64,000 nt of DNA from Alphaproteobacteria bacterium (lineage in GTDB: Bacteria > Pseudomonadota > Alphaproteobacteria > UBA8366), in NCBI GenBank assembly GCA_009377445.1, contig WHUA01000002.1:1-64000 (forward strand), read 5' to 3'. Shown piece by piece: positions 46,432-54,705 of the stretch; within the stretch, counting starts at the first letter, position 1; every line of letters starts with the position of its first letter. The translations under genes and the position numbers were made by a program. Under the pieces are notes generated by a model. That model searched no databases. It was not told the origin of the DNA and saw only the letters and a program-made list of their open reading frames with translations.

Positions 46432-47523
46432 ATGAAAATCGCCAGCATCGAAGCGAGCCTCCACCAGTTCCCGATCCACGTGCCGCTGATCGACAAGCCG
46501 ATCCAGAACCGGCGCATGGTGTTCTGCAAGGTCGCGACCGACGACGGCGTCGAGGGCTGGGGCATTACCGGCAACTTCCTCGGCGCGTCCATCGTCACCG
46601 CGCTGAAGGGCGCGCTGTTCGACGCGGTGAAGGGCATGGACCCGCGCGACACGGAGGCGATCCACCACCACGTCTGGAACAAGCTCAACCCGCGCGCCTA
46701 TACCGGCGTCATCTCGAACGCGCTCTCGGCGCTCGACATCGCCTGCTGGGACATCCACGGCAAGGCCACGGGCCGCACGGTGGCGCAGCTCATGGGCGGG
46801 CATGCGGACTATGCCGACGCCTACGTCACCTTCGGCAACCTGCATTACGACCGGGACCAGCTCGTCGAATGCGCGGCTATGTTCGCGAAGAAGGGCATCG
46901 CGCGGCTCAAGATGGAGGCGGCCTGCAAGGGCGGCTGGCAGGAGGACGTACGCCGCATCCGCGCGGTGCGCGACGCGATCGGCCCGGACGTCGAGCTGAT
47001 GATCGACGCCAACTACAAGATGACGACGCTGGAGGCGCGCCACCTCGCCCGCGCGGTGGCGGACTGCAATCTCTCCTGGTTCGAGGAGCCACTGCACCAG
47101 AACGACGCGGTCGCGCTCGCCGACCTCCGCCATCACATCGACATGCCGATCGCGGTCGGCCAGATGGAGGGCAGCCGCTGGCGCTTCCGCGAGTTCATGA
47201 TGCACAAGTCGGCCGACATCCTGCAGCCGAACTGCATCTACTGCGGCGGCTTCACCGAGCAGCGCAAGATCGGCCACATGGCCCAGGCCTTCAACCTGCC
47301 GATCGCCAACGGCGCCGGCTGGCCCACGCTGAACGTGCACGCAATGGCCGGCCTGATGAACGGCACCTTCGTCGAGCTGCACCTCGGCACGACGCACATG
47401 GAGAAGATCGCCTTCAAGGACGCGCCGATGCCGGAAGGCAACCGCCTGAGGGTGCCGGCCAAGCCCGGGCTGGGCTTCGAGCCGGACTGGGACGCGCTGA
47501 AGGATGTGCGGGTGAAGGAGTAG
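46432..47523 (+). CDS. Mandelate racemase / muconate lactonizing enzyme family protein
   Basis: A 363-residue enolase-superfamily enzyme. Metal ligands are likely Asp in LMIDANYKM, Glu in WFEEPLHQND and Glu in VGQMEGSRW. The base region is RLKMEAACKGG (a Lys-x-x motif of the mandelate racemase group), and the opposite base is His in LNVHAMAGLMN. It abstracts a proton next to a carboxylate, giving dehydration, racemisation or cycloisomerisation of an acid sugar or similar. The third ligand context (QME rather than the common GE) is slightly unusual. It follows the acetamidase gene by 17 bp. Confidence 0.92.
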   Translation: MKIASIEASLHQFPIHVPLIDKPIQNRRMVFCKVATDDGVEGWGITGNFLGASIVTALKGALFDAVKGMDPRDTEAIHHHVWNKLNPRAYTGVISNALSALDIACWDIHGKATGRTVAQLMGGHADYADAYVTFGNLHYDRDQLVECAAMFAKKGIARLKMEAACKGGWQEDVRRIRAVRDAIGPDVELMIDANYKMTTLEARHLARAVADCNLSWFEEPLHQNDAVALADLRHHIDMPIAVGQMEGSRWRFREFMMHKSADILQPNCIYCGGFTEQRKIGHMAQAFNLPIANGAGWPTLNVHAMAGLMNGTFVELHLGTTHMEKIAFKDAPMPEGNRLRVPAKPGLGFEPDWDALKDVRVKE

Positions 47524-47537
47524 CAGCGAACGGACCG

Positions 47538-47635
47538 CATGGACTCGCCGGTCAAGCCGGCGAGTGACGATCTATTTGATGTATATGTGAAATAATAGAA
47601 AAATCGTCACACCCCGGCTTGACCGGGGTGTCCAT
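47538..47635. repeat. Family (iv) inverted hairpin pair, full form
   Basis: A reverse unit (CATGGACTCGCCGGTCAAGC, then CGGCGAGTGACGAT) and a forward unit (ATCGTCACACCCCGGCTTGA, then CCGGGGTGTCCATC) surround an AT-rich core (TTTGATGTATATGTGAAATA). It lies between convergent genes. Confidence 0.87.
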
Positions 47636-47663
47636 CGCTCCGCCGTGCCTAACCGAACTCTGC

Positions 47664-47993
47664 TCAGCCCTCTCCCGCCATCCGCACCGCCTCCGGATTC
47701 TTGTAGAGCCACATCGGGCCTTCGCCGCCGTTCAGCGGCACGATCTCGTCGATGTAGTTGGGCCCGCCGTTGCGCGGCAGCGACCGCGCCAGGCTGATGA
47801 ACAGATAGGCCAGCTCGTCGGCATCCTCGATCATCGCCTTCGCGACCGCTTCCCAGGTGATGGCGCCGGTCGGGCTGATCTTCCTCCGATCCGCCCAGTT
47901 GCGGATCTTGATGGTGGCTTCGTGACGGGCCGCCTCGGCCTCGTTGTCGAAGAGCTTGCCGTCGCACGTCTTGTAAGCCTGTGTCTTATGCAT
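47664..47993 (-). CDS. Small conserved hypothetical protein
   Basis: A protein of about 109 residues starting MHKTQAYKTCDGKLFDNEAE. The start pattern (short lead, then cDGKLFDNEAEAARHE) resembles small proteins seen in proteobacteria and some phages whose N-terminus begins with a tag-like segment; the rest is a helical domain with a Trp (NWADRRKISPTGAITWEAVA). The start could also be 15 bp earlier (48008). The reading frame is open further upstream without conserved content. No function is assigned. It is convergent with the mandelate racemase-like gene, with a family-iv pair between. Confidence 0.68.
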   Translation of the reverse strand: MHKTQAYKTCDGKLFDNEAEAARHEATIKIRNWADRRKISPTGAITWEAVAKAMIEDADELAYLFISLARSLPRNGGPNYIDEIVPLNGGEGPMWLYKNPEAVRMAGEG

Positions 47994-48187
47994 TTTTCTG
48001 ATTCCCATCCAGCGGTCTGCAACATACGCACGCTCGCGGCGTCCGTTCCGTATTCGACCGATGCAGGGAGGATGGTTCCCCCGCACGAAAGGGGCAATTC
48101 CCTCTAACCGGCTAGCCATTCGGTACAGGAGGCGATTCCACCCCATCCTTTGCGCCGGGCCGCGGATTAACCCTTTCGGGTGGGGCG

Positions 48188-48294
48188 GAGGCCCCCACCT
48201 AAATCCTCCCCCGCAAGGGGAGAGGACTTAAGTATTTGCGGGATTGACACTTTTCCCTCCCCCCTTGCGGGGGAGGGTCAGGGTGGGGGGTGGG
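48188..48294. repeat. Family (iii) C/G-tract inverted repeat
   Basis: CCCCCACCTAAATCCTCCCC with CGCAAGGGGAGAGGACTT and its near-complement CCCTCCCCCCTTGCGGGGGA, then GGGTCAGGGTGGGGGGTGGG, surround an AT-rich core (AAGTATTTGCGGGATTGACA). It is 68 bp before the aldo/keto reductase gene. The rest of the gap from 47994 shows no gene or signal I can support. Confidence 0.85.
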
Positions 48295-48361
48295 GCGCCG
48301 CCGATCACCTTTGGGCGAGGCGGCGTGGCGGCGGCTGTCCCTCCGGCCTACATCGGATAGG

Positions 48362-49342
48362 ATGGCGCGCATGACGCATAGCCGATATGCATCGAGCCGC
48401 CGCGCCTTCCTGGCGCAGGCGGGCGCGCTCGGTATCGCCACAGGGATCGGCACGGGGATCGGCACGGGGATCTGCGGGGGCATCGGCGCCCGCCCTGCCT
48501 GGGCCGCCTCCGACGGCGTCCTCAGCCGCGCCATCCCCAAGACGGGCGAGCGGCTGCCGGTCATCGGCATGGGGACCTGGATCACCTTCAACGTCGGCAA
48601 CGACACGGCGCTCCGCGCCGGGCGGGCGAAGGTCCTGGAGACCTTCTTCGAGCGCGGCGGCGGCATGGTCGATTCCTCCCCGATGTACGGCTCGTCGGAG
48701 GCGGTGATCGGCCACTGCCTCGGGCGGCTCGCCGACAAGGGCTCGCTGTTTTCGGCCACCAAGGTCTGGACGCCGTTCAAATGGCTCGGCGTCAGGCAGA
48801 TGGAGGAGTCCGAGCGGCTGTGGGGCACCAGGCGCTTCGACCTGATGCAGGTCCACAACCTGCTCGACTGGGACGCGCATCTGGAGACCCTGCAGGCGTG
48901 GAAGGCCGAGGGGCGCATCCGCTACACCGGCGTGACCACCTCGCACGGCAGCCGGCACGAGGAGATGGCGGAGATCATGACGGGCCAGCCGATCGACTTC
49001 GTCCAGTTCACTTACAACATCCTCGACCGCGAGGCGGAGGATCGCCTCCTGCCGCTGGCCGCGGAGCGCGGGCTCGGTGTCATCGTCAACCGGCCGTTCC
49101 AGGGCGGCGCCTTGTTCGACCGCTTCGCGCAGCATCCCCTGCCCGGCTGGGCGGCGGAGATCGATTGCGCCAACTGGGCGCAGCTCTTCCTCAAATTCGC
49201 CGTCTCGCACCCCGCCGTCACCTGCGCGATTCCCGCCACGTCGCGCGTGGACCACATGCGGGAGAACATGGGCGCCTGCTACGGCCGCCTGCCCGACGCC
49301 GCGATGCGCGCACGCATGATCCGCCACGTGGAATCCCTGTGA
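48362..49342 (+). CDS. Tat-exported aldo/keto reductase
   Basis: A protein of about 326 residues. The N-terminus has a twin-Arg signal (YASSRRAFLAQAGALGIATG, with a repeated GIGTG stretch and cleavage near AWA), so the enzyme is exported folded, probably with its nicotinamide cofactor. The body is a TIM-barrel AKR: the Tyr-containing SSPMYGSSEAVIGHCL, the Lys in LFSATKVWTP, and LMQVHNLLDWDAHLETL. GTG at 49339 of the next gene overlaps the stop. ATG at 48371 is an alternative start. Periplasmic AKRs are few, and substrate is unknown. Confidence 0.88.
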   Translation: MARMTHSRYASSRRAFLAQAGALGIATGIGTGIGTGICGGIGARPAWAASDGVLSRAIPKTGERLPVIGMGTWITFNVGNDTALRAGRAKVLETFFERGGGMVDSSPMYGSSEAVIGHCLGRLADKGSLFSATKVWTPFKWLGVRQMEESERLWGTRRFDLMQVHNLLDWDAHLETLQAWKAEGRIRYTGVTTSHGSRHEEMAEIMTGQPIDFVQFTYNILDREAEDRLLPLAAERGLGVIVNRPFQGGALFDRFAQHPLPGWAAEIDCANWAQLFLKFAVSHPAVTCAIPATSRVDHMRENMGACYGRLPDAAMRARMIRHVESL

Positions 49343-49989
49343 GCCGACTCGTGCCGTTCACGCGGGAGGTCTTCCTCGGCCTGTTCGAGCAATACAACGC
49401 GGCGGTCTGGCCGGCGCAGCCCGTCGCCTACGCGCTCGGCCTCCTCGTCCTCTTGTCCGCGCTGAAGCCCTACAAGGGCAGCGGCCGGCTGATCGCCGCG
49501 GTGCTGGCCGCGGCCTGGATCTGGAACGGCGTCGCCTATCACATGCTGCATTTCGCCACGCTCGTCTGGGCGGCCTGGGCCTTCGGCTTCCTGTTCGTGG
49601 TGCAGGGGCTGATGTTCCTCGGGAGCGGCGTCCTGCGCGGCCGCCTCGCCTTCCGCTTCCAGGGCGGCGTCACCGGATGGATCGGGATCGGCATGGCGCT
49701 GTTCGCGATGGCCGCCTATCCGCTGATCGGCGCCCTGACCGGACAGGGCCTGCCGCGCATCCCGCCGTTCGGCCTCGCCCCCTGCCCAACCGCGATCTTC
49801 ACCCTCGGCATGCTGCTGCTGGCGGCGCCGCGCGTGCCGATGCACCTGCTCGTCATCCCGCTGCTGTGGTCGATCGTCGGCGGCGCCGTGGCATGGCAGA
49901 TCGACATCCCGCAGGACCTCGCCCTGCCCGCCGCGGCCGCCCTGGCGGTCGTCCTGGGGCTTCGCAAATATTATCTCAGCCGCGCGTGA
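49339..49989 (+). CDS. DUF6064-type integral membrane protein
   Basis: A 216-residue protein with six or seven membrane segments (for example PVAYALGLLVLLSALKP, RLIAAVLAAAWIWNGVAYHM, WAAWAFGFLFVVQGLMFLG, LAPCPTAIFTLGMLLLAAP, LLVIPLLWSIVGGAVAWQID). The MSRLVPFTREVFLGLFEQYN start and the conserved HMLHF and CPT stretches fit DUF6064, a membrane family of unknown role. The start is GTG at 49339, overlapping the AKR stop as GTGA, so the two are translationally coupled. The last 14 bp overlap the convergent luciferase-like gene. Confidence 0.83.
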   Translation: MSRLVPFTREVFLGLFEQYNAAVWPAQPVAYALGLLVLLSALKPYKGSGRLIAAVLAAAWIWNGVAYHMLHFATLVWAAWAFGFLFVVQGLMFLGSGVLRGRLAFRFQGGVTGWIGIGMALFAMAAYPLIGALTGQGLPRIPPFGLAPCPTAIFTLGMLLLAAPRVPMHLLVIPLLWSIVGGAVAWQIDIPQDLALPAAAALAVVLGLRKYYLSRA

Positions 49990-50920
49990 GCGGCATGACC
50001 TCGCGCGTGAAGCGGTCCATGCTTTCCAGGCTGGCTTCGATGGTCTCGCCCCGGAAGTCGAAGATGAGCTCCGACACGCCGAGCGCGCCGTATTCGTGGA
50101 TGTCGTCCGCCACCTGCCCGGCCGAGCCTGTGAAGCGCCGCCGCGCGCCCTCCACCACCATCATGTTCGGCTCGTACAGCGGCGCCTTGAAGGAGATCGT
50201 CATCTTCCCGAAGTCGCGCCCGGCTTCCTCCGTCAAGCGCTTCAGCGTAGCGATCTTCTCGCGCATCTCCTCCGGCGGCAATGGCGAGGCGGCGACCGCG
50301 CCGACCGGATGCCAGCCGTCGCCGTAGCGCGCGGCGCGGCGCAACGCCGGGCGGCTGTGCCCGCCGATCCAGATCGGCGGATGGGGCTTCTGGATCGGCA
50401 GCGGCTCGCAGCGCAGCGCGGCGAAGGAATAGGACGCCCCCTCGTGCGAAACCGGGCTTTGCGTCCACAGCTTCTTGAAAATCTCGATGTATTCGTTGGT
50501 CACCGCGCCGCGCCGGTCGAAATCCGGCGCGTGCAGGGCCTCGAACTCCTCGCGGAACCAGCCGACGCCCATGCCGACGGTGACCCGGCCGTCCGACAGC
50601 ACGTCGATCGTCGCCAGCGCCTTCGCCGTGAAGACCGGATTGCGGTGCGGCACGATCATCACGCTGCTGACGATGCGGAGCCGATCCGTCGCCCCCGCGA
50701 CGAAGGCCATCAGGGCAAGCTGCTCCAGCGCGTCGCCCTTGCTCGGAAAGACACCGTCGGCGGTGTAGGGATAGACGGAGCCGCAGTCGACCGGCACGGC
50801 GATATGGTCGGCGATCATCACCGAATGGAATCCCGCCGCCTCGCCGGCCCCGAGGAGCCGCCCGAGATCGCGCCGGTTGCTCAGCGGCCCCCGTGTCGGC
50901 AGATAGAACCCGAAGCGCAT
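49976..50920 (-). CDS. Luciferase-like monooxygenase (LLM family)
   Basis: A 314-residue TIM-barrel protein with FGFYLPTRGPLSNRRDLG at the start, FHSVMIADHIAVPVD, GWHPVGAVA, and the TVGMGVGWFREEFEAL, RVTVGMG segments of the F420/flavin LLM group. It likely uses reduced flavin (or F420) to oxidise an organic substrate; most alphaproteobacteria use FMN. It overlaps the DUF6064 gene by 14 bp at the 3' ends. Confidence 0.9.
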   Translation of the reverse strand: MRFGFYLPTRGPLSNRRDLGRLLGAGEAAGFHSVMIADHIAVPVDCGSVYPYTADGVFPSKGDALEQLALMAFVAGATDRLRIVSSVMIVPHRNPVFTAKALATIDVLSDGRVTVGMGVGWFREEFEALHAPDFDRRGAVTNEYIEIFKKLWTQSPVSHEGASYSFAALRCEPLPIQKPHPPIWIGGHSRPALRRAARYGDGWHPVGAVAASPLPPEEMREKIATLKRLTEEAGRDFGKMTISFKAPLYEPNMMVVEGARRRFTGSAGQVADDIHEYGALGVSELIFDFRGETIEASLESMDRFTREVMPLTRG

Positions 50921-50986
50921 GCCGTATGTTCCGCCGTGCGGCCGTGCCGGTCAACCGGGACTTGGCTCGGATGGACACGGCGGCGC

Positions 50987-51076
50987 CATGGACACCGCGG
51001 ACAAGCCGCGGTGTGACGATCTTTTTTTAGTTCCATATACTTAACGTCATGCCGCGGCTTGTCCGCGGCATCCATG
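50987..51076. repeat. Family (iv) inverted hairpin pair, full form
   Basis: A reverse unit (CATGGACACCGCGGACAAGC, then CGCGGTGTGACGAT) and a forward unit (ACGTCATGCCGCGGCTTGTC, then CGCGGCATCCATGC) surround CTTTTTTTAGTTCCATATAC. It lies upstream of the LLM gene and downstream of the methyltransferase gene on the same strand. Confidence 0.87.
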
Positions 51077-51134
51077 CTTCGACCGCAACGACGACGCCGG
51101 TGACGCGCGAAAAGTTGGAAGCAGTCATCCTGTC

Positions 51135-52427
51135 TCAGTCAGGAAATTTCTTCTCCAACACGGCGGCGAAAAAGCCGTCCGTGTTGTGGCGGTAGGGGGT
51201 GAGGCGCATATAGGGGCCCGCCGCGCCTGCCGCCTCCAGAACGACCGGGGCAAACTCCGGATGCCTCTCCCGGAACGCCTCGATCTGCCGCTCGTTTTCC
51301 TCCGGCAGCAGCGAGCATGTTGCGTAGACCAGCCGCCCGCCGGGCTTCACGGTTCGGGCGATCCTGTCGAGGATCTCGGCCTGGACCGCCAGCAGCGCCT
51401 CCAGCGGGGGGCCGAAAACGCGCCAGCGCATGTCCGGATTGCGCCGCCAGGTGCCGGTGCCGGTGCACGGCACGTCGGCCAGGGCAATGTCGAATGTCCC
51501 CTTCTGGCGCTTGAGCCATTTCCTGTTGCGCTCGTCGTCGAGCGGGCGCACTTCGACGATGTCGCTGACGCCGGCGCGCTTGATGCGCGGCCGCGCCTTT
51601 TCCAGCCGGCGGCGGTCGGTATCCATGGCGACGATGCGGCCCTTGTTACCCATGGCGTCCGCCAGCGCCAGCGTCTTGCCGCCGGCCCCGGCGCAGTAAT
51701 CGATCACCTGCATGCCGGGCCGCGCCCCGCAGATCTGCGCGGTAAGCTGCGAGCCTTCGTCCTGGATGTCGATCCAGCCCTTGATGAAGGCCTTGGTCTT
51801 GGCCAGGTAGGCCTTGTTCCGCGCGCGCAGTCCGGACAGGGCATAGGGGGTCGGATCGGTATGCACGCCGTCTTTGCTCAATGCGGCGCGCACGTCATCA
51901 CGGCTTGCCTTCGACGTGTTGACGCGCAGGTCGAGCGTGGCGCCGGCGATCATGGCTTTCATCTCGGCTTCGAAATCGGCGCCGAAGCAGGAACGCAGCC
52001 GGTCTTCGTATTCGGGCGGGCATTCGACGCGCGCCGCCGGAGGCATCTCGGGATCGTCGAGCGGCCTGTCCTTTAAGTTCGCCGCCCATTCGAGCTCTTG
52101 CGGCGTGAGTTTTTCGGGCCCGTATTTGCCGCCCGCAAACAGGTCCGCGATACCGAAAGCGCCGCTTTTCAGCTCGGCGAGCGCCAGCCAGAAAATGACC
52201 CGGTTCCGGCCGGTGTCCTCGGCGCCGGTATTCGCCAGCCACCATCCCAGCCGCGCGCGAGCGCGCATGATGTCGTAGACCCGCTCGGCGATATTCGCCC
52301 GGTCGCGGGCGCCGATATAGCGGCGCGAGCGCATGTAATCGCCGACGGTGGTGTCCATCGGCACCGGGCTTATTGCGATGTGGCCCAGGAGCTCTATGGT
52401 CGCCTTGATGCGGGCTGCGGGTGTCAT
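51135..52427 (-). CDS. RNA (cytosine-5-)-methyltransferase, RsmB/NOP2 family
   Basis: A 430-residue protein. An N-terminal helical region (about 1-150) is followed by the SAM-binding domain: VIDYCAGAGGKTLALADAMG (motif I), IVAMDTDRRRLEKARPRI, and the catalytic pair of Cys in LADVPCTGTGTWRRNPDMRW and VYATCSLLPEENERQIEAF. It methylates a cytosine of rRNA or tRNA (RsmB and RsmF are the nearest models). It is preceded by a coiled-coil membrane protein gene on the same strand, 102 bp upstream. Confidence 0.93.
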   Translation of the reverse strand: MTPAARIKATIELLGHIAISPVPMDTTVGDYMRSRRYIGARDRANIAERVYDIMRARARLGWWLANTGAEDTGRNRVIFWLALAELKSGAFGIADLFAGGKYGPEKLTPQELEWAANLKDRPLDDPEMPPAARVECPPEYEDRLRSCFGADFEAEMKAMIAGATLDLRVNTSKASRDDVRAALSKDGVHTDPTPYALSGLRARNKAYLAKTKAFIKGWIDIQDEGSQLTAQICGARPGMQVIDYCAGAGGKTLALADAMGNKGRIVAMDTDRRRLEKARPRIKRAGVSDIVEVRPLDDERNRKWLKRQKGTFDIALADVPCTGTGTWRRNPDMRWRVFGPPLEALLAVQAEILDRIARTVKPGGRLVYATCSLLPEENERQIEAFRERHPEFAPVVLEAAGAAGPYMRLTPYRHNTDGFFAAVLEKKFPD

Positions 52428-52529
52428 TCGGGGTCGGGGCTCGTTCAGGTCATGGCGACGGCGGCCCTACTTTGCATCTACCCTTTGCCCGCTCAACAGA
52501 ATTCGTCGCGGCCCCCCCCTTCCCTGGCG

Positions 52530-53780
52530 TTACCGCTCCGGCGGCAGGCGCTTCGCCAGGGTATCGAGCCGCCGTTCCAAGGTCCGGATCTGCTCGCGGA
52601 GCGCGCCTATCCCGGCGGCGATCGAGCCGCGGCCGTCCTCGACCGCATCGAGCCGGTAGGCGAGCCTGTTCACGTCCTGGGCCAGCGCCCACATCTCGGC
52701 CGGCGCGGTCAGCTCCGCGCCGCGGCGCTCGATCTCCTCGAGCTGCGCGGCGAGCGTCTCGACCTGCTGGGTCAGGTTGCGCGGGCTGGCTGGGACCGGC
52801 CGTTTCTCGATGTCGGCGAGGCGCGTCGAGATGCCGGCGACATCCTGCCGGATCGACGACAGGTCGCCGAGCGGCGTGTCCGGCCGCGCTTCGATGTCGG
52901 CAAGGCGTTTCGCCACGGCGGCGACGGCGGTGCGGATCGTCGTCATGTCGGCCGGCGGCGCCGGCGGGCGGGTTTCCAGGGCGCCGACGCGCTCGGCCAG
53001 CCCGCGCACTTCCTTGGCGAGAAGCACGAGCTCGACCGGCGACGGCGATTCGTGCCGCTCCAGCGCCTCGACGCGCGCGGCGATGTCGCCGAGGCCCCGG
53101 CTCAGCGGCGCGAGATCGGCGGGCGGCGGCGGCTCCCGGCCCTCCAGCGCGCCGAGCCGCTCGGCAACGCGCGCCACATCCGCGCGGAACGGCGTCAGAT
53201 CGACCGGCTCGGGCGTCTTCCGCCGCTCCACCGCCGCCAGGCGGTCGGAGAGGCTGCCGAGGGCGCTCAGCACCGGCGCGAGATCGGCCGGCTGCGGCGG
53301 CTCCCGGCCCTCCAGCGCGCCGACCCGCTCGGCAACGCGCGCCACATCCTCGCGGAGCGGCGTCAGATCGACCGGTTCGGGCGCCGTCCGCTGCTCCACC
53401 GCCGCCAGGCGGTCGGAGAGGTCGGAGAGGGCGCCCGGCGCCGGCGCGAGCCCGGGGGGTGCGGGGGGTGCGGGCGGCCCGCGCTTTTCGAGGGCGGCGA
53501 CGCGGGCATCGAGGACGTCCAGCCGCGCGGCGACCGGGCCGAGATCGACAGGCGTGGGTATCTCGCGCCGCTCCACGGCGTCGAGGATCTCGGACAGGGC
53601 CGCGAGCTGCTGCTTCAAGGGATCGAGATCCAAGGCCGGATGCGGGGCGCGCCGTTCCAGCTCGGCGACGCGCTCGACGAGCTTGCCGACCTGCTGGTTC
53701 AGCGGCGCAATGATGGCGATGCCGCCAATGGCAAGCAGCAGGATAAGCGCCAGTCCGCCCTGTATGATCAGCTTCAGCAA
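52530..53780 (-). CDS. Membrane-anchored coiled-coil protein with tandem repeats
   Basis: A 416-residue protein of no known family. One N-terminal membrane helix (MLKLIIQGGLALILLLAIGG) is followed by about nine copies of a segment of 35-40 residues of the form PxPVDLxPLRxDVARVAERVGALE, separated by short Pro-rich linkers (for example REPPQPADLAP). The heptads are regular, so each copy is probably a helix of a coiled coil, with Pro breaks that turn it back or make joints. The C-terminal 60 residues keep heptads without the PVDL signature. It could be an envelope spacer or scaffold. The long frame on the other strand is a shadow. Confidence 0.87.
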   Translation of the reverse strand: MLKLIIQGGLALILLLAIGGIAIIAPLNQQVGKLVERVAELERRAPHPALDLDPLKQQLAALSEILDAVERREIPTPVDLGPVAARLDVLDARVAALEKRGPPAPPAPPGLAPAPGALSDLSDRLAAVEQRTAPEPVDLTPLREDVARVAERVGALEGREPPQPADLAPVLSALGSLSDRLAAVERRKTPEPVDLTPFRADVARVAERLGALEGREPPPPADLAPLSRGLGDIAARVEALERHESPSPVELVLLAKEVRGLAERVGALETRPPAPPADMTTIRTAVAAVAKRLADIEARPDTPLGDLSSIRQDVAGISTRLADIEKRPVPASPRNLTQQVETLAAQLEEIERRGAELTAPAEMWALAQDVNRLAYRLDAVEDGRGSIAAGIGALREQIRTLERRLDTLAKRLPPER

Positions 53781-54201
53781 CGCGTTAGCGCCTGTTTCAG
53801 ATAAAATGGCTCAGTTCGATGCGTCAACGAATCCACCCGGAACGCAGCGCCGAGCGCCAAAGGTTACCGCCTGCCGGCGCGGCGCGACACGCACCTTAAG
53901 TCCTAGCCTATTCGTGGAAAATGGCGGCGTCAGCCTCGCGTTCCAATGGGGCGGGCTAGCACCGGCGTTGCGGCGGTGCTCTGCGACCCACGTTATGCGT
54001 GATCGAGAGACTTGCACTACTTTGGCGGATTTAAGGGAACCGCCTGAATCTTCGTTGATTCCGGAACTGACTGCCGCGTTCGAGCGTTATCGCGACGGGT
54101 CGATGGGTCATCTCGCCTGAGCCGGATCTTACAGGCTGCCGAGGGAGTCCGTCTTATTGTTCGCAAGCCTTCGTTTCTCCGCCAAGATAGAGAACATTAA
54201 C

Positions 54202-54393
54202 ATGGGCAACCTGTTCACCCCGCAGAACTCCGCCCTCCTGCTGATCGATCATCAGGTCGGTACGATGCAGCTAATCAAGAACATCGACGTCGAGCCAGGA
54301 GGATCGGATGCAGGGTCCGCTGCTTCCGGAACTGGGACTTGCGCAGGACTGGAGCACGCCCGAGGGGCAACAACTGATCCAGCTGATGTTTAG
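54202..54393 (+). pseudogene. Isochorismatase-family hydrolase, N-terminal fragment
   Basis: The frame from ATG at 54202 reads MGNLFTPQNSALLLIDHQVG then TMQLIKNID, the typical start of an isochorismatase-family hydrolase (Asp of the catalytic triad in LLLIDHQ), then changes to unrelated sequence. The protein would be about 29 family residues out of some 200. A remnant. Confidence 0.7.
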
Positions 54394-54421
54394 CGAGGTG
54401 CTGCCGCCGATCGCCTCCTGA
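54308..54421 (+). pseudogene. Unassigned C-terminal gene fragment
   Basis: A 37-residue frame (MQGPLLPELGLAQDWSTPEG, then QQLIQLMFSEVLPPIAS) ends properly at TGA 54419-54421. It is one frame shifted from the isochorismatase fragment 5' of it. It looks like the last part of some longer protein, but I do not recognise it. Confidence 0.4.
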
Positions 54422-54509
54422 TTGGAACGCACGACGGCTCTAACCCGACGCACGACGTGCGTCCTGCGACCGCACTCGTTCAGATGATCGAGCACGGAAG
54501 AAATTCGCA

Positions 54510-54660
54510 ATGAAGGGACGTACGCGTGCGGCCGTCGTGGCCGGAGCGGGACCGGGCAATGGCGCTGCTCTCGCCCGGCGCTTCGCGGCCGGCGGTTACG
54601 CCGTTGCCTTGCTCGCGCGAGATGCCGCGAAGATTGCCAACCTCGCCCGCGAAGTGGCGG
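54510..54660 (+). pseudogene. SDR-family N-terminal fragment
   Basis: MKGRTRAAVVAGAGPGNGAA then LARRFAAGGYAVALLARDAA is the start of a short-chain dehydrogenase (Rossmann loop GAGPGNG). After about 50 residues the frame loses similarity and runs into the PsiE region. No trace of NNAG or YxxxK follows. A remnant. Confidence 0.65.
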
Positions 54661-54705
54661 AGTACACTTCGCTATTCCGCGCTACAGCCGTCGGGGGGAC
54701 AAACG

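Larger units (their letters stand above)
53781..54705. other. Decayed region with gene fragments
   Basis: About 925 bp without an intact gene. 53995-54120 is a short frame (MRDRETCTTLADLREPPESS and PELTAAFERYRDGSMGHLA). 54202-54290, 54308-54421 and 54510-54660 are protein fragments listed separately. The base composition is lower in GC than neighbours. The whole looks like leftover pieces of several genes joined by deletions. Confidence 0.6.

Noticed and set aside
47538..51076. Family-iv hairpins as CRISPR array
   Set aside because: The units are inverted, not direct, and spacing is irregular; there are no cas genes.
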